From positions 1 to 7,869 of the forward strand of contig CATYYP010000077.1 in the NCBI GenBank assembly GCA_958415245.1: 7,869 nucleotides of DNA, in the 5' to 3' direction. Shown piece after piece: positions 1 to 5,944 of the stretch (positions within the stretch are counted from its first letter, which is position 1; each line of letters begins with the position of its first letter). This DNA comes from Schaalia odontolytica (GTDB lineage: Bacteria; Actinomycetota; Actinomycetes; Actinomycetales; Actinomycetaceae). The notes below the pieces were generated by a model. That model was not told the DNA's origin. It saw nothing but the letters and a program-made list of their open reading frames with translations, and did no database searches. Both the position numbers and the translations under genes were made by a program.

Positions 1-1
1 C

Positions 2-343
2 CTATTCCCCGTGGCATTCAACATCTGGACGATGGCCATCGTCATCCTCATCACGGGCCTCACCTGTGCCCCCACGATGACGAACGTCAACGTCATCATC
101 CAGAAGTCCGTCTCCCCCGCGAAGCTCACCGAGGGCCTGACCTGGATGTCCACCTCGATCAACCTGGGCACCTCGCTGGGTACGGCGATCGCCGGACCCG
201 CGATCGACGCGATCGGAGCGCGCGGCGGCCTGTTCACCATGGCCGGCGCGGGATGGGCGATGGTCCTCCTCATGCTCATCGGCCTGCCCGCGCTGCGTAA
301 GGGCACTGCGGCCACCCCCAAGCCCACGCTGCCCCTCGACTGA
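2..343 (+). CDS. Major facilitator superfamily (MFS) transporter, C-terminal fragment (5' end outside window)
   Basis: The reading frame is open from the left edge and ends at TGA 341-343, leaving about 113 residues of a longer protein. A GTG at 11 is in frame but is probably an internal valine, because the frame is already open before it and a 110-residue protein would hold only three helices. The visible part reads as the last transmembrane helices of a 12- or 14-helix MFS carrier: a hydrophobic segment (about residues 4-30), a polar loop, a glycine/alanine-rich helix with a [14 protein letters not shown] motif (about 58-73), a short turn (GARGG) and a final helix ending LIGLPALRK. The soluble tail has Pro, Thr and Lys. 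Glycine-rich packing in the penultimate helix is typical of drug/sugar MFS exporters, but the substrate cannot be told from this part. The phosphatase-like gene starts 47 bases downstream on the same strand, so the two may be cotranscribed; no terminator-like hairpin with a T tract lies between them. Confidence 0.8.
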   Translation, partial: LFPVAFNIWTMAIVILITGLTCAPTMTNVNVIIQKSVSPAKLTEGLTWMSTSINLGTSLGTAIAGPAIDAIGARGGLFTMAGAGWAMVLLMLIGLPALRKGTAATPKPTLPLD

Positions 344-366
344 GGACGCAACCCCCCTCGATTCTT

Positions 367-382
367 GCGCCCGCACGGGCGC
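367..382 (+). other. Small perfect hairpin just upstream of the App1-like gene
   Basis: GCGCCCG (367-373) and CGGGCGC (376-382) form a perfect 7-bp stem around a tiny loop. The second arm abuts the GAGGA at 383-387 that could act as ribosome binding site for the following gene. No T tract follows, so it is not a convincing terminator. If formed in mRNA it would sit directly against the ribosome landing site and could modulate initiation. That role is an inference, and short GC stems are common in such DNA. Confidence 0.35.
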
Positions 383-390
383 GAGGACCT

Positions 391-1638
391 ATGATTGCCA
401 TCATGCGCCTCCGACCGCCCCTCATCGATGACGAATCACCGTCGCTCGCGCTCGCCCTGACGGCAGGCGTGGGTGAATTTGCCTCGTCTCTGCTGGTCGC
501 CGCCATGTCGCAGGGCTGGTACTACCCGGGCGTGGTCGGATTCGGCGGCATCGGCTCTGAGCGCAGTGCCCGCATCCTCGGCCGCGTCCTCATGGCGCGC
601 GGCGACGACGGTCGTTCCTGGCTGCAGACCCGGCGCGGGTGGCGTCAGTTCTTCAACGCGCAGGTCCCCCGCCAGCCCGTGCTCATCACGGTCGGCAACG
701 CGCGCCGACTCGCATTCGCGGACCGCGGCGGATTCGTCGACATGACGGTTCTGGGCCACGGCCTTGAGCCCGGCTGGCACGACGCAACCATCCAGGTCCT
801 GCATGCGGGCGACGTGCGCGCACTCGGCCTGTCCGAGGACACCGCCGCCAAACTCGCGACCACTCTGCGCACGGCGACCCCGTTGCCCGCCCCGGCCTCG
901 GCGATGTACGAGCGCCCCCGCAAGGGCCGCATCCGCGCCGGCCGCCCCACCTCCGTGCGACTGCGCATCGTGTCGGATCACGAGCATTTCGGCGTGGTCT
1001 CCGACATCGATGACACCGTCATGGTGTCGATGCTGCCGCGCCTGGTCACGGCCGCGAAGCACGCCTTCCTGGACCGCGTGTCCTCACGCGAGGCCGTCCC
1101 CGGCATGGCGAACCTGCTGACGACGCTGACGACGTCGTCGGCCTCGTCGGAGGGCGTGCCCGAGGGCACCCACTCCCCCATCATGTACCTGTCCACCGGC
1201 GCGTGGAACGTCGTGCCGACGGTGCGTTCCTTCCTGGAGCGCTCCGGCTACCCAGCCGGCGGCTTCCTCATGACGGACTTCGGCCCGTCGAATACGGGAT
1301 GGTTCCGCTCGGGGCCGGAGCACAAGCGCCGCGAGCTGCGCCGCCTGGCCCGCATGTTCCCGCACATGCGCTGGCTCCTCGTCGGCGACGACGGGCAGCA
1401 CGACCCGGAAATCTACGCGGAGTTCGCCCGCGAGTTCCCGCAGTGCGTCGCCGGCATCGCAATCCGCTCCCTGTCCGAGATCGAGCAGTTCATGGCGCAC
1501 GGCAGCTTCGAGGCCATGGTGCCCGACGCCCTGTGGACCGTCCCCGAGTCCGTCCCCGTCTGGTACGGGTCGGACGGCGAGGCGCTCCTGGAGAACATAC
1601 GAGGCCGTGGCACAGCCGGACCGCTGACCGGCCGCTGA
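391..1638 (+). CDS. App1-like (DUF2183) HAD-family phosphatase domain protein
   Basis: This 415-residue protein has the architecture of actinobacterial homologues of yeast App1 phosphatidate phosphatase. An N-terminal beta-rich region (about 45-195) contains the family's GRVLM, WRQFF and PGWHD blocks. The HAD-type catalytic domain follows. Motif I is DIDDT (D205, D207, T209), with D205 expected to be the phospho-accepting nucleophile and D207 the acid/base. Motif II is YLSTGAWNV (about 266-274, S268/T269). The motif III lysine is K312 in GPEHKRREL. Motif IV is [12 protein letters not shown] (about 331-342), supplying metal-binding aspartates. No signal peptide or membrane span is evident, so it is probably cytoplasmic or membrane-peripheral. 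In yeast the domain dephosphorylates phosphatidate; the bacterial substrate is not established. A Ser/Thr-rich insert (about 247-262) precedes motif II. Start: ATG 391 has GAGGA only 3 bases upstream; ATG 403 (residue 5) is an alternative with a 15-base gap, so the first four residues are uncertain. Confidence 0.85.
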   Translation: MIAIMRLRPPLIDDESPSLALALTAGVGEFASSLLVAAMSQGWYYPGVVGFGGIGSERSARILGRVLMARGDDGRSWLQTRRGWRQFFNAQVPRQPVLITVGNARRLAFADRGGFVDMTVLGHGLEPGWHDATIQVLHAGDVRALGLSEDTAAKLATTLRTATPLPAPASAMYERPRKGRIRAGRPTSVRLRIVSDHEHFGVVSDIDDTVMVSMLPRLVTAAKHAFLDRVSSREAVPGMANLLTTLTTSSASSEGVPEGTHSPIMYLSTGAWNVVPTVRSFLERSGYPAGGFLMTDFGPSNTGWFRSGPEHKRRELRRLARMFPHMRWLLVGDDGQHDPEIYAEFAREFPQCVAGIAIRSLSEIEQFMAHGSFEAMVPDALWTVPESVPVWYGSDGEALLENIRGRGTAGPLTGR

Positions 1639-1696
1639 CCGCAACGTCCCCATCGCCCGCAGCTCTCTGCGCTCAACGAGCGCCACAGCCGATACG

Positions 1697-1723
1697 AAAA
1701 GGCCGCCCCGAGGGGCGGCCTTT
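1697..1723. terminator. Bidirectional rho-independent terminator between convergent genes
   Basis: A perfect inverted repeat has GGCCGCCCC (1701-1709) and GGGGCGGCC (1712-1720), flanked by AAAA on the left and TTT on the right. Both strands therefore read as a strong GC stem followed by a short T tract. It lies 58 bases after the App1-like gene and 17 bases beyond the stop of the LytR_C gene on the other strand, which is the expected position for a terminator serving both. Confidence 0.85.
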
Positions 1724-1740
1724 CCATCTATCGCGTTGTC

Positions 1741-2355
1741 TCAGTCCTGCTTCGTACCCGACATCGGTCGGCACTTCGCGGGCTGCTCGATCGAGTCGTT
1801 GGACTTGAGGACTCGCTGCACGTCCTCGGCGCTCATCGTGTCATCGTAGAAGGTGCCGAGTTCGACCGTGACGGTGGCGTCCTCCGCGTCACTGAGGCGC
1901 ACGTGGGAGCCGGGGAAGAATCGGGCCACCGAGTAGGCGGCGTCCACCGAGTCCGCGCGTGCCGTGATACGCACCTTGCCGGTGTACTCGGTGTCCGAGT
2001 TCGCCGGTTCCTCGGTCTTGAAGCCGGCGGTCGAGAGCATGTCCGTGGCTTTGGAGGCCAGACCCTGGTGCTGAGTCGTGTTGATGACCATGACGGTGAC
2101 CTGCGAGGGTGACACGGGCTTCGCGTCCACCGTCGGACACGGGATGTCACCGGTCTCGGCGTACTTGACCTTGACGGAGAAGTCGTTGCCGAACGGGACG
2201 GGAACGATTCCTGTGAACACGAGGGCGGCCGCCACCGCGGCCACTATCATCGCGATGCCGATGACAGCGAACGTCGTGTTCTGGCGCTGCTGACGCTCGC
2301 GCAGGAAACGCTGACGCGGAGTGAGGGCAGGGCGGGGCGCGTTCGGAGTACTCAC
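1741..2355 (-). CDS. LytR C-terminal (LytR_C) domain protein, single-pass membrane anchored
   Basis: The protein has 204 residues from the chosen GTG start at 2355. A short basic, Arg/Gln-rich cytoplasmic segment (1-26, including RQRFLRERQQRQ) is followed by one transmembrane helix (about 27-50, Ala/Val/Ile rich). An extracytoplasmic part comes next, of which about 84-172 resembles the LytR_C fold: VTVMVINTT, then GLASKATDMLSTAGF, and later ARFFPGSHVRLSD with a TVTVELGTFYDD strand. LytR_C often follows LytR-CpsA-Psr transferase domains that attach glycopolymers to peptidoglycan; here it stands alone on an anchor, a common actinobacterial form of unknown biochemical role. Two cysteines (C73, C195) could form a disulfide outside the cell. 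Start choice: the frame is open to GTG 2412, but AGGGTGG lies about 5 bases before GTG 2355 and the residues upstream look non-coding. GTG 2364 is another in-frame option. Confidence 0.75.
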   Translation of the reverse strand: MSTPNAPRPALTPRQRFLRERQQRQNTTFAVIGIAMIVAAVAAALVFTGIVPVPFGNDFSVKVKYAETGDIPCPTVDAKPVSPSQVTVMVINTTQHQGLASKATDMLSTAGFKTEEPANSDTEYTGKVRITARADSVDAAYSVARFFPGSHVRLSDAEDATVTVELGTFYDDTMSAEDVQRVLKSNDSIEQPAKCRPMSGTKQD

Positions 2356-2557
2356 AGTATCCACCCTAGCTAATAGGGGCGGCCCGAGGCCAGACAACGC
2401 CCCGTCAGGCACATTACATCTCGCCCACGCATCCCACTGAGCGTTACAGTAAGGTCACCCTGAGTAACGGGGACATTCCACGCGCTACCGCCCCTCGAAG
2501 GGCACCAACGCGCGAGGCGGCCCCGACCTCGTTCACCCCACCGAAAAGAGAACCGCG
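2356..2557. other. Divergent intergenic region between the LytR_C and acyl-CoA-dehydrogenase-like genes
   Basis: These 202 bases separate two genes transcribed away from each other, so both promoters should be here. Visible elements are the weak minus-strand promoter described separately, a plus-strand TACAGT (2445-2450) that could be a -10 box but has no good -35 partner, and an imperfect TAAGGTCACCCTGA element (2450-2463) with a GGTCACC core. Between 2481 and 2520 several GC-rich complementary stretches (for example CCGCC...CTCG with CGAGGCGG) could fold in the leader of the plus-strand gene. I see no convincing small ORF. Confidence 0.5.
2370..2397 (-). promoter_or_regulatory. Possible sigma-70-type promoter for the LytR_C gene
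   Basis: Read on the minus strand, TTGTCT (plus 2392-2397) and TATTAG (plus 2370-2375) are separated by 16 bases. Each matches four of six positions of the -35 and -10 consensus. They lie 15-42 bases upstream of GTG 2355, giving a very short leader. Weak matches like this occur by chance, so the call is tentative. Confidence 0.3.
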
Positions 2558-3706
2558 ATGAGCTTCCTGGATTCCGACCTGCTCGCCCGCATCCACGAGC
2601 GCGCCGCCGACGCGGACGCCACCAACACCTACCCCGAGAAGGACCTGGAGGAGCTGCGCGAGGCCGGATACCTGTCCGCGTTCGTCCCCACCGAGTTCGG
2701 TGGCGCGGGTCTGAGCCTCACCGAGATCGCCGCCGAGCAGACGGCGCTGGCCAAGGCGGCACCCGGCACCGCGCTGGGCATCAACATGCACCAGATCATC
2801 GTCGGGCTCGGCCGCTACCTGGTCGCCCACGGCAACGCACGCGGTGAGCAGATCCTGCGCGACGCGGTCGCCGGCGAAGTCTTTGGCTTCGGAATCTCCG
2901 AGCCGGGCAACGACCTCGTGCTCTTCGGTTCGACGACGCGCGCGACCGCGACCGCAGACGGCGGCTACTCCTTCGAGGGCACCAAGATCTTCACGTCCCT
3001 GTCCCCCGTGTGGACGCGCCTGCTCATCTTCGGGCGCGCGGAGACCGAGGAGGGCCCCAAGTCCGTGTTCGGCATCGTCCACCGCGACGACGAAGGCTAC
3101 TCGATCAAGGACGACTGGAACACGCTCGGCATGCGCGCCACCCAGTCCATGACGACCCTGCTCGAGGGCGTGACCGTGCCCGAGGAGCGCATCCTCACGA
3201 TCACGGATCCGGGACCGAGCGCCGACCCGGTCATCTTCGGCATTTTCTCCCACTTCGAGATCCTGCTGGCCGCCACCTACCAGGGCGTCGGCGAGCGCGC
3301 GGTTGAGGTAGCCGCCGAGCACGTGGCGAAGCGCCGCTCGGTGAAGAACCAGACGACCTACTCCAACGACCCCGACATCCGCTGGCGCATCGCCGAGGCT
3401 GCCCTCATCATGAACGCGGTCGGCCCGCAGATCCGCGAGCTTGCGCGCGACATCGACGAGGGCGTGGACCGCGGTCGCTCGTGGATGCCGCAGCTGTCCG
3501 CCGCGAAGAACGCGGCAGCCGAGGCCACGCTGCGCGCCGTCGAGCAGGCCATGCGCGCATGCGGCGGCAGCGCCTACTACAACACGCACGAGCTCTCACG
3601 CCTGTACCGCGACGCGCTCGCCGGCCTCTTCCAGCCCTCCGACCAGGAGTCCCTGCACGCCGCGTGGGCGAACCTGATCCTGGGCCCCATTGAGAAGGCT
3701 CAGTAG
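2558..3706 (+). CDS. Acyl-CoA dehydrogenase-fold flavoprotein lacking the canonical catalytic glutamate
   Basis: This 382-residue protein has the full domain order of the superfamily. The N-terminal helical domain (about 5-105) includes VPTEFGGAGLSLTE. The middle beta domain (about 106-215) includes GISEPGND (113-120), KIFTS and GMRATQSMTT (191-200), which is the flavin/substrate platform. The C-terminal four-helix domain (about 225-380) includes QGVGERAVEVA and CGGSAYYNTHELSRLYRDA. Typical enzymes oxidise acyl-CoA thioesters at alpha-beta carbons with FAD. Here, after YRDA (350-353), the Tyr-Glu-Gly-Thr of classical enzymes is replaced by FQPSDQES, placing P360 at the catalytic Glu. By my hand alignment the alternative base position of isovaleryl/long-chain enzymes falls on F233, with E234 next to it. 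The related flavin monooxygenase branch (DszC/HsaA type) also lacks this Glu, so a dehydrogenase or a monooxygenase is possible. ATG 2558 follows AAAAGAGAA at a suitable distance. It stands alone between a divergent promoter region and a terminator. Confidence 0.85.
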   Translation: MSFLDSDLLARIHERAADADATNTYPEKDLEELREAGYLSAFVPTEFGGAGLSLTEIAAEQTALAKAAPGTALGINMHQIIVGLGRYLVAHGNARGEQILRDAVAGEVFGFGISEPGNDLVLFGSTTRATATADGGYSFEGTKIFTSLSPVWTRLLIFGRAETEEGPKSVFGIVHRDDEGYSIKDDWNTLGMRATQSMTTLLEGVTVPEERILTITDPGPSADPVIFGIFSHFEILLAATYQGVGERAVEVAAEHVAKRRSVKNQTTYSNDPDIRWRIAEAALIMNAVGPQIRELARDIDEGVDRGRSWMPQLSAAKNAAAEATLRAVEQAMRACGGSAYYNTHELSRLYRDALAGLFQPSDQESLHAAWANLILGPIEKAQ

Positions 3707-3721
3707 GCTCAGGCAGACGAC

Positions 3722-3760
3722 AGGGGCGGGCCCGAGGATTTCCTCGGGCCCGCCCTTGTT
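3722..3760. terminator. Rho-independent terminator between convergent genes
   Basis: A perfect 15-bp inverted repeat, GGGCGGGCCCGAGGA (3724-3738) and TCCTCGGGCCCGCCC (3741-3755), is followed on the plus strand by TTGTT. It begins 16 bases after the stop of the flavoprotein gene. The convergent variant-LRR gene ends 13 bases beyond it. The T tract favours the plus direction; on the minus strand the stem is the same but few T residues follow, so it may act less well for that gene. Confidence 0.85.
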
Positions 3761-3772
3761 ATGCGCGTGATG

Positions 3773-5014
3773 TCAGTCGTTCCAGCTGAACTTCTGGGGA
3801 CCGATCTCGCCGGTCGTGCCGGTCATCCAGCCGCCGCGTGCCAGCGCGAAGGACTGGCCGGTCTTCGTGTTCCAGCAGCTGATGCCATCCTGCGTGGAGT
3901 GGCAGGCGTAGTCCCCCTTGGCCGCTGCGGCGCCGTACGCGAGGGCGTTGCCGCCGCCCGGCACCGCACTCTCACAGGACTGTCCGGCGGAATCCTTCGA
4001 GGCGGTGAGGACGCCGACCTGGCTGCCGGAGCAGGAGGCGTATCCGTCCTCGGCCCAGTCGGATTCCTTGATACCGCAGCTGACGCCGTCAGCGGTGAAG
4101 GAACAGGTGATGTTGCCGGACGGGGACGAGAAAGAGTCCACGGTGATCGCACCGGCGGGCGCCGGGTACTTGACGGGTTCCTCCGTGGTCGCGCTCGGGG
4201 AGGGCGTCGCGTGTGCGGGCGCTGAGGAGGAGGCCGAGGGGGTCGTGTCCGAGCCCGTGGCTGGGCCCTCGTATCCGCGCGTGAAGACGTAGATGACGAA
4301 GCCGAGGAGGATCACTGCGATCAGGCCAAGGATGCCCAGGACGAGGCCCATCATCGGGAAGCCACGGCGTTCCTTCTCTTCCTTCGGTGCGATTTGCTGC
4401 GAGGCAGTGGGCTGCACCTGGTAGGAGGCACCGGCACCCCGGTAGGCCTGCGGCGTGGGCTGGGGCCGCGCGGGGGTACCCGACGCGCTGGGGTAGGACG
4501 AGCCGGAGGATGCGCTCGGGTAGACGGCGGTCGCCTCGGGATCCTGAGCCCCCTTGCTGCCCATGATGGAATGACGCTGCACCTGGGCGACGACCTGCTC
4601 GCGAGCACCCACCTGCGGGACGGGAGCATTCGTGCCGACGACAGCCGAGTAGGGGGTTGTGCGCTCGACCTGCGAATAGGAGTTCACGCCGCCCTGACCG
4701 AGCACGTACATGCCGGATTCGGAGGTACGGATGGACGAGCCGGCGACCGCGCCGGATACGTCTCCGTGCATGACGAGGTAGCCGTTGGAGTCGATGTAGC
4801 CGTCGTAGTCGTCGCGAGCCTCGAGGGCCGCGTTGACCTGCGGGTCGTTGAACTGGTGCAACCAGTCGAGCAGCCCGCGGTACGCGTGCGGATGCGCGGC
4901 CACGGCCGGGCGCAGCTCGGGGTAGCGGTACGCCAGCTGGCGCAGCGCTTCGGCGTCGGTCGACGGGTCCTGGGCAGCCGCCGCAGGATCGTCGAAGTGC
5001 AGCTCTTCAGCCAT
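3773..5014 (-). CDS. Variant leucine-rich repeat (LRV) membrane protein with extracytoplasmic six-cysteine domain
   Basis: From ATG 5014 the protein has 413 residues. Residues about 8-52 (DPSTDAEALRQLAYRYPELRPAVAAHP...LLDWL) match the variant leucine-rich repeat unit common in actinobacteria, probably a protein-interaction module in the cytoplasm. A low-complexity linker rich in Ser, Pro, Tyr and Gln (about 150-210) leads to a basic KEEKERR patch and one transmembrane helix (about 221-245). A Ser/Thr/Pro/Ala-rich extracellular spacer (250-285) follows. A terminal domain (about 290-413) begins SPSGNITCSF and has six cysteines (C304, C313, C328, C347, C371, C380), enough for three disulfides. 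It recalls the secreted SPSGNI-type (DUF6636-like) domain of actinobacterial cell-envelope proteins, an assignment from memory. No function is established. ATG 5014 is preceded by GGAG with a 5-base spacer. ATGs at 5032 and 5053 are in frame but less supported. It lies 116 bases downstream of nrdG on the same strand. Confidence 0.75.
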   Translation of the reverse strand: MAEELHFDDPAAAAQDPSTDAEALRQLAYRYPELRPAVAAHPHAYRGLLDWLHQFNDPQVNAALEARDDYDGYIDSNGYLVMHGDVSGAVAGSSIRTSESGMYVLGQGGVNSYSQVERTTPYSAVVGTNAPVPQVGAREQVVAQVQRHSIMGSKGAQDPEATAVYPSASSGSSYPSASGTPARPQPTPQAYRGAGASYQVQPTASQQIAPKEEKERRGFPMMGLVLGILGLIAVILLGFVIYVFTRGYEGPATGSDTTPSASSSAPAHATPSPSATTEEPVKYPAPAGAITVDSFSSPSGNITCSFTADGVSCGIKESDWAEDGYASCSGSQVGVLTASKDSAGQSCESAVPGGGNALAYGAAAAKGDYACHSTQDGISCWNTKTGQSFALARGGWMTGTTGEIGPQKFSWND

Positions 5015-5049
5015 CGAAACTCCAGACTTCATGGTCACGAGGTTGTTAC

Positions 5050-5079
5050 ACAATACCGCGATCAGTGGTCACAAGTGAA
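5050..5079 (-). promoter_or_regulatory. Possible promoter for the variant-LRR gene
   Basis: On the minus strand, TTCACT (plus 5074-5079) and TATTGT (plus 5050-5055) are 18 bases apart, each a four-of-six match to the -35 and -10 consensus, and lie 36-65 bases before ATG 5014. The surrounding 50 bases are clearly more A/T-rich than the rest of the window, including TATTTTTT at 5090-5097, which supports a regulatory region. The exact boxes are uncertain. Confidence 0.4.
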
Positions 5080-5112
5080 ACCTTCCCCATATTTTTTCCC
5101 AACATGCGGCGC

Positions 5113-5124
5113 TGTCACTTGACA
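5113..5124. repeat. Short palindrome TGTCA-CT-TGACA between nrdG and the variant-LRR gene
   Basis: Two perfect 5-base arms are separated by two bases, 6 bases beyond the nrdG stop. A related sequence, TTCACTTGTGAC read on the minus strand, lies at 5068-5079 and shares TCACTTG. The stem is too weak and lacks a following T tract for a terminator; it could be a protein-binding site. The position fits regulation of the downstream gene, but nothing in the sequence identifies the regulator. Confidence 0.35.
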
Positions 5125-5130
5125 AAAGCT

Positions 5131-5943
5131 CTACGAGTCCCCACGGAAGATAAACCTGTCAAAGTCCAGCGTTTCGATATCCCGAGCGAGGGAACGAACC
5201 TGGTCGTCCCACCCCGGCCTCGTCGCGGAAAAGCCGTCGGGCGTCCCCATGTCGCGCGCCTGCTGAAGGGCGAAGGTCCTCGCCCCCATCTCGCGTGCCC
5301 GCGCCGCCACCTCGAAGCCGTCGCCAGGCCCGTCCGGGTAGACGGTCAGACGCACCTCGTGGTCCACCTCGGGGTGGGCCAAGACGATGCCCAGCGATTC
5401 CCACGCCCGCTCGCCCGCGCCGCTGCGGCCGGCCACGGCCTCGTAATTGCCCCGGGTCGCCTTCACGTCGATGCCCACCCAGTCGACGAGGCCCGCGCCG
5501 AGCAGCTCCTCGAGGCGCCGCGGGTAGGGGCCCGCGGTATGCAGGCCCACGCCAAAGCCGAGCTCGCGCACGCGAGCCATCGCCGCACCGAGCGCGATCT
5601 GGCGGGTCGCCTCGCCGCCGGAAAACACGACGCCGTCGAGGAGGCCGCGCCTGCGCGCCAGCAGATCCTCGAGCGATCCCCACGCGACCACGCCCGGGAT
5701 GCGCGGGTCGATGATCGCACTGTTGTGGCAGTACGGGCACGCCCACGGGCACCCCTGCAGGAACAGGGACGCCGCGAACTTCCCCGGCCAGTCCACGGTA
5801 GACATCGGGACGAGGCCAGCGATCTGCAGATCGTCCGGCGTCCACTCGCGCGCATCCCGCCCCCCGACGAGGCCGGGGACGCCCAGGCTCAGCGTGCCCT
5901 CCCGGGTCGCCCCGGCCTCGTCGTGAAGGGGACGGGCGCCCAC
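5131..5943 (-). CDS. nrdG: Anaerobic ribonucleoside-triphosphate reductase activating protein (radical SAM)
   Basis: The 270-residue protein is the activase that uses S-adenosylmethionine and a [4Fe-4S] cluster to generate the glycyl radical on NrdD under anaerobic conditions. The cluster motif is C65-PWA-C69-PY-C72 (CX3CX2C), followed by HN. It is preceded by the family's IAGLVPMSTVDWPGK block (about 41-55). The AdoMet-binding glycine motif appears as FSGGEAT (106-112), with Ala where many activases have Pro. VGIDVKA and the C-terminal ARTFALQQAR strand-helix complete the partial barrel. Start: GTG 5943 has GGGGAG (plus 5952-5957) 8 bases upstream and lies one base after the nrdD stop, an arrangement for translational coupling. 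An in-frame extension to 6048 would overlap nrdD and has no conserved content. ATG at residue 47 would remove the conserved IAGL segment. The N-terminal about 35 residues before the conserved block are not recognisable. Confidence 0.9.
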   Translation of the reverse strand: MGARPLHDEAGATREGTLSLGVPGLVGGRDAREWTPDDLQIAGLVPMSTVDWPGKFAASLFLQGCPWACPYCHNSAIIDPRIPGVVAWGSLEDLLARRRGLLDGVVFSGGEATRQIALGAAMARVRELGFGVGLHTAGPYPRRLEELLGAGLVDWVGIDVKATRGNYEAVAGRSGAGERAWESLGIVLAHPEVDHEVRLTVYPDGPGDGFEVAARAREMGARTFALQQARDMGTPDGFSATRPGWDDQVRSLARDIETLDFDRFIFRGDS

Positions 5944-5944
5944 G

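Noticed and set aside
436..1686. Two minus-strand open frames (208 and 200 residues) opposite the App1-like gene
   Set aside because: No motifs, typical shadow composition, and overlapped by a gene with complete HAD catalytic motifs.
2444..3589. Long minus-strand open frame (381 residues) opposite the acyl-CoA-dehydrogenase-like gene
   Set aside because: The product is Gly/Arg/Ala/His-rich with no recognisable motif, and the plus-strand frame has full superfamily signatures. Such shadow frames are expected in high-G+C DNA.
4394..5122. Plus-strand open frame of 242 residues opposite the variant-LRR gene
   Set aside because: Gly/Val/Arg-rich translation without domain features; the minus-strand frame has a membrane helix, conserved cysteines and a ribosome binding site.
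5119..5124. Perfect plus-strand TTGACA -35 box
   Set aside because: No -10 box follows at 15-19 bases and no plus-strand gene lies downstream; it is part of the TGTCACTTGACA palindrome.
5608..5628. GGEAT instead of GGEP in the radical-SAM glycine motif of NrdG
   Set aside because: The glycines and glutamate that contact AdoMet are retained and the Pro position varies between activases; not strong enough as a separate finding.
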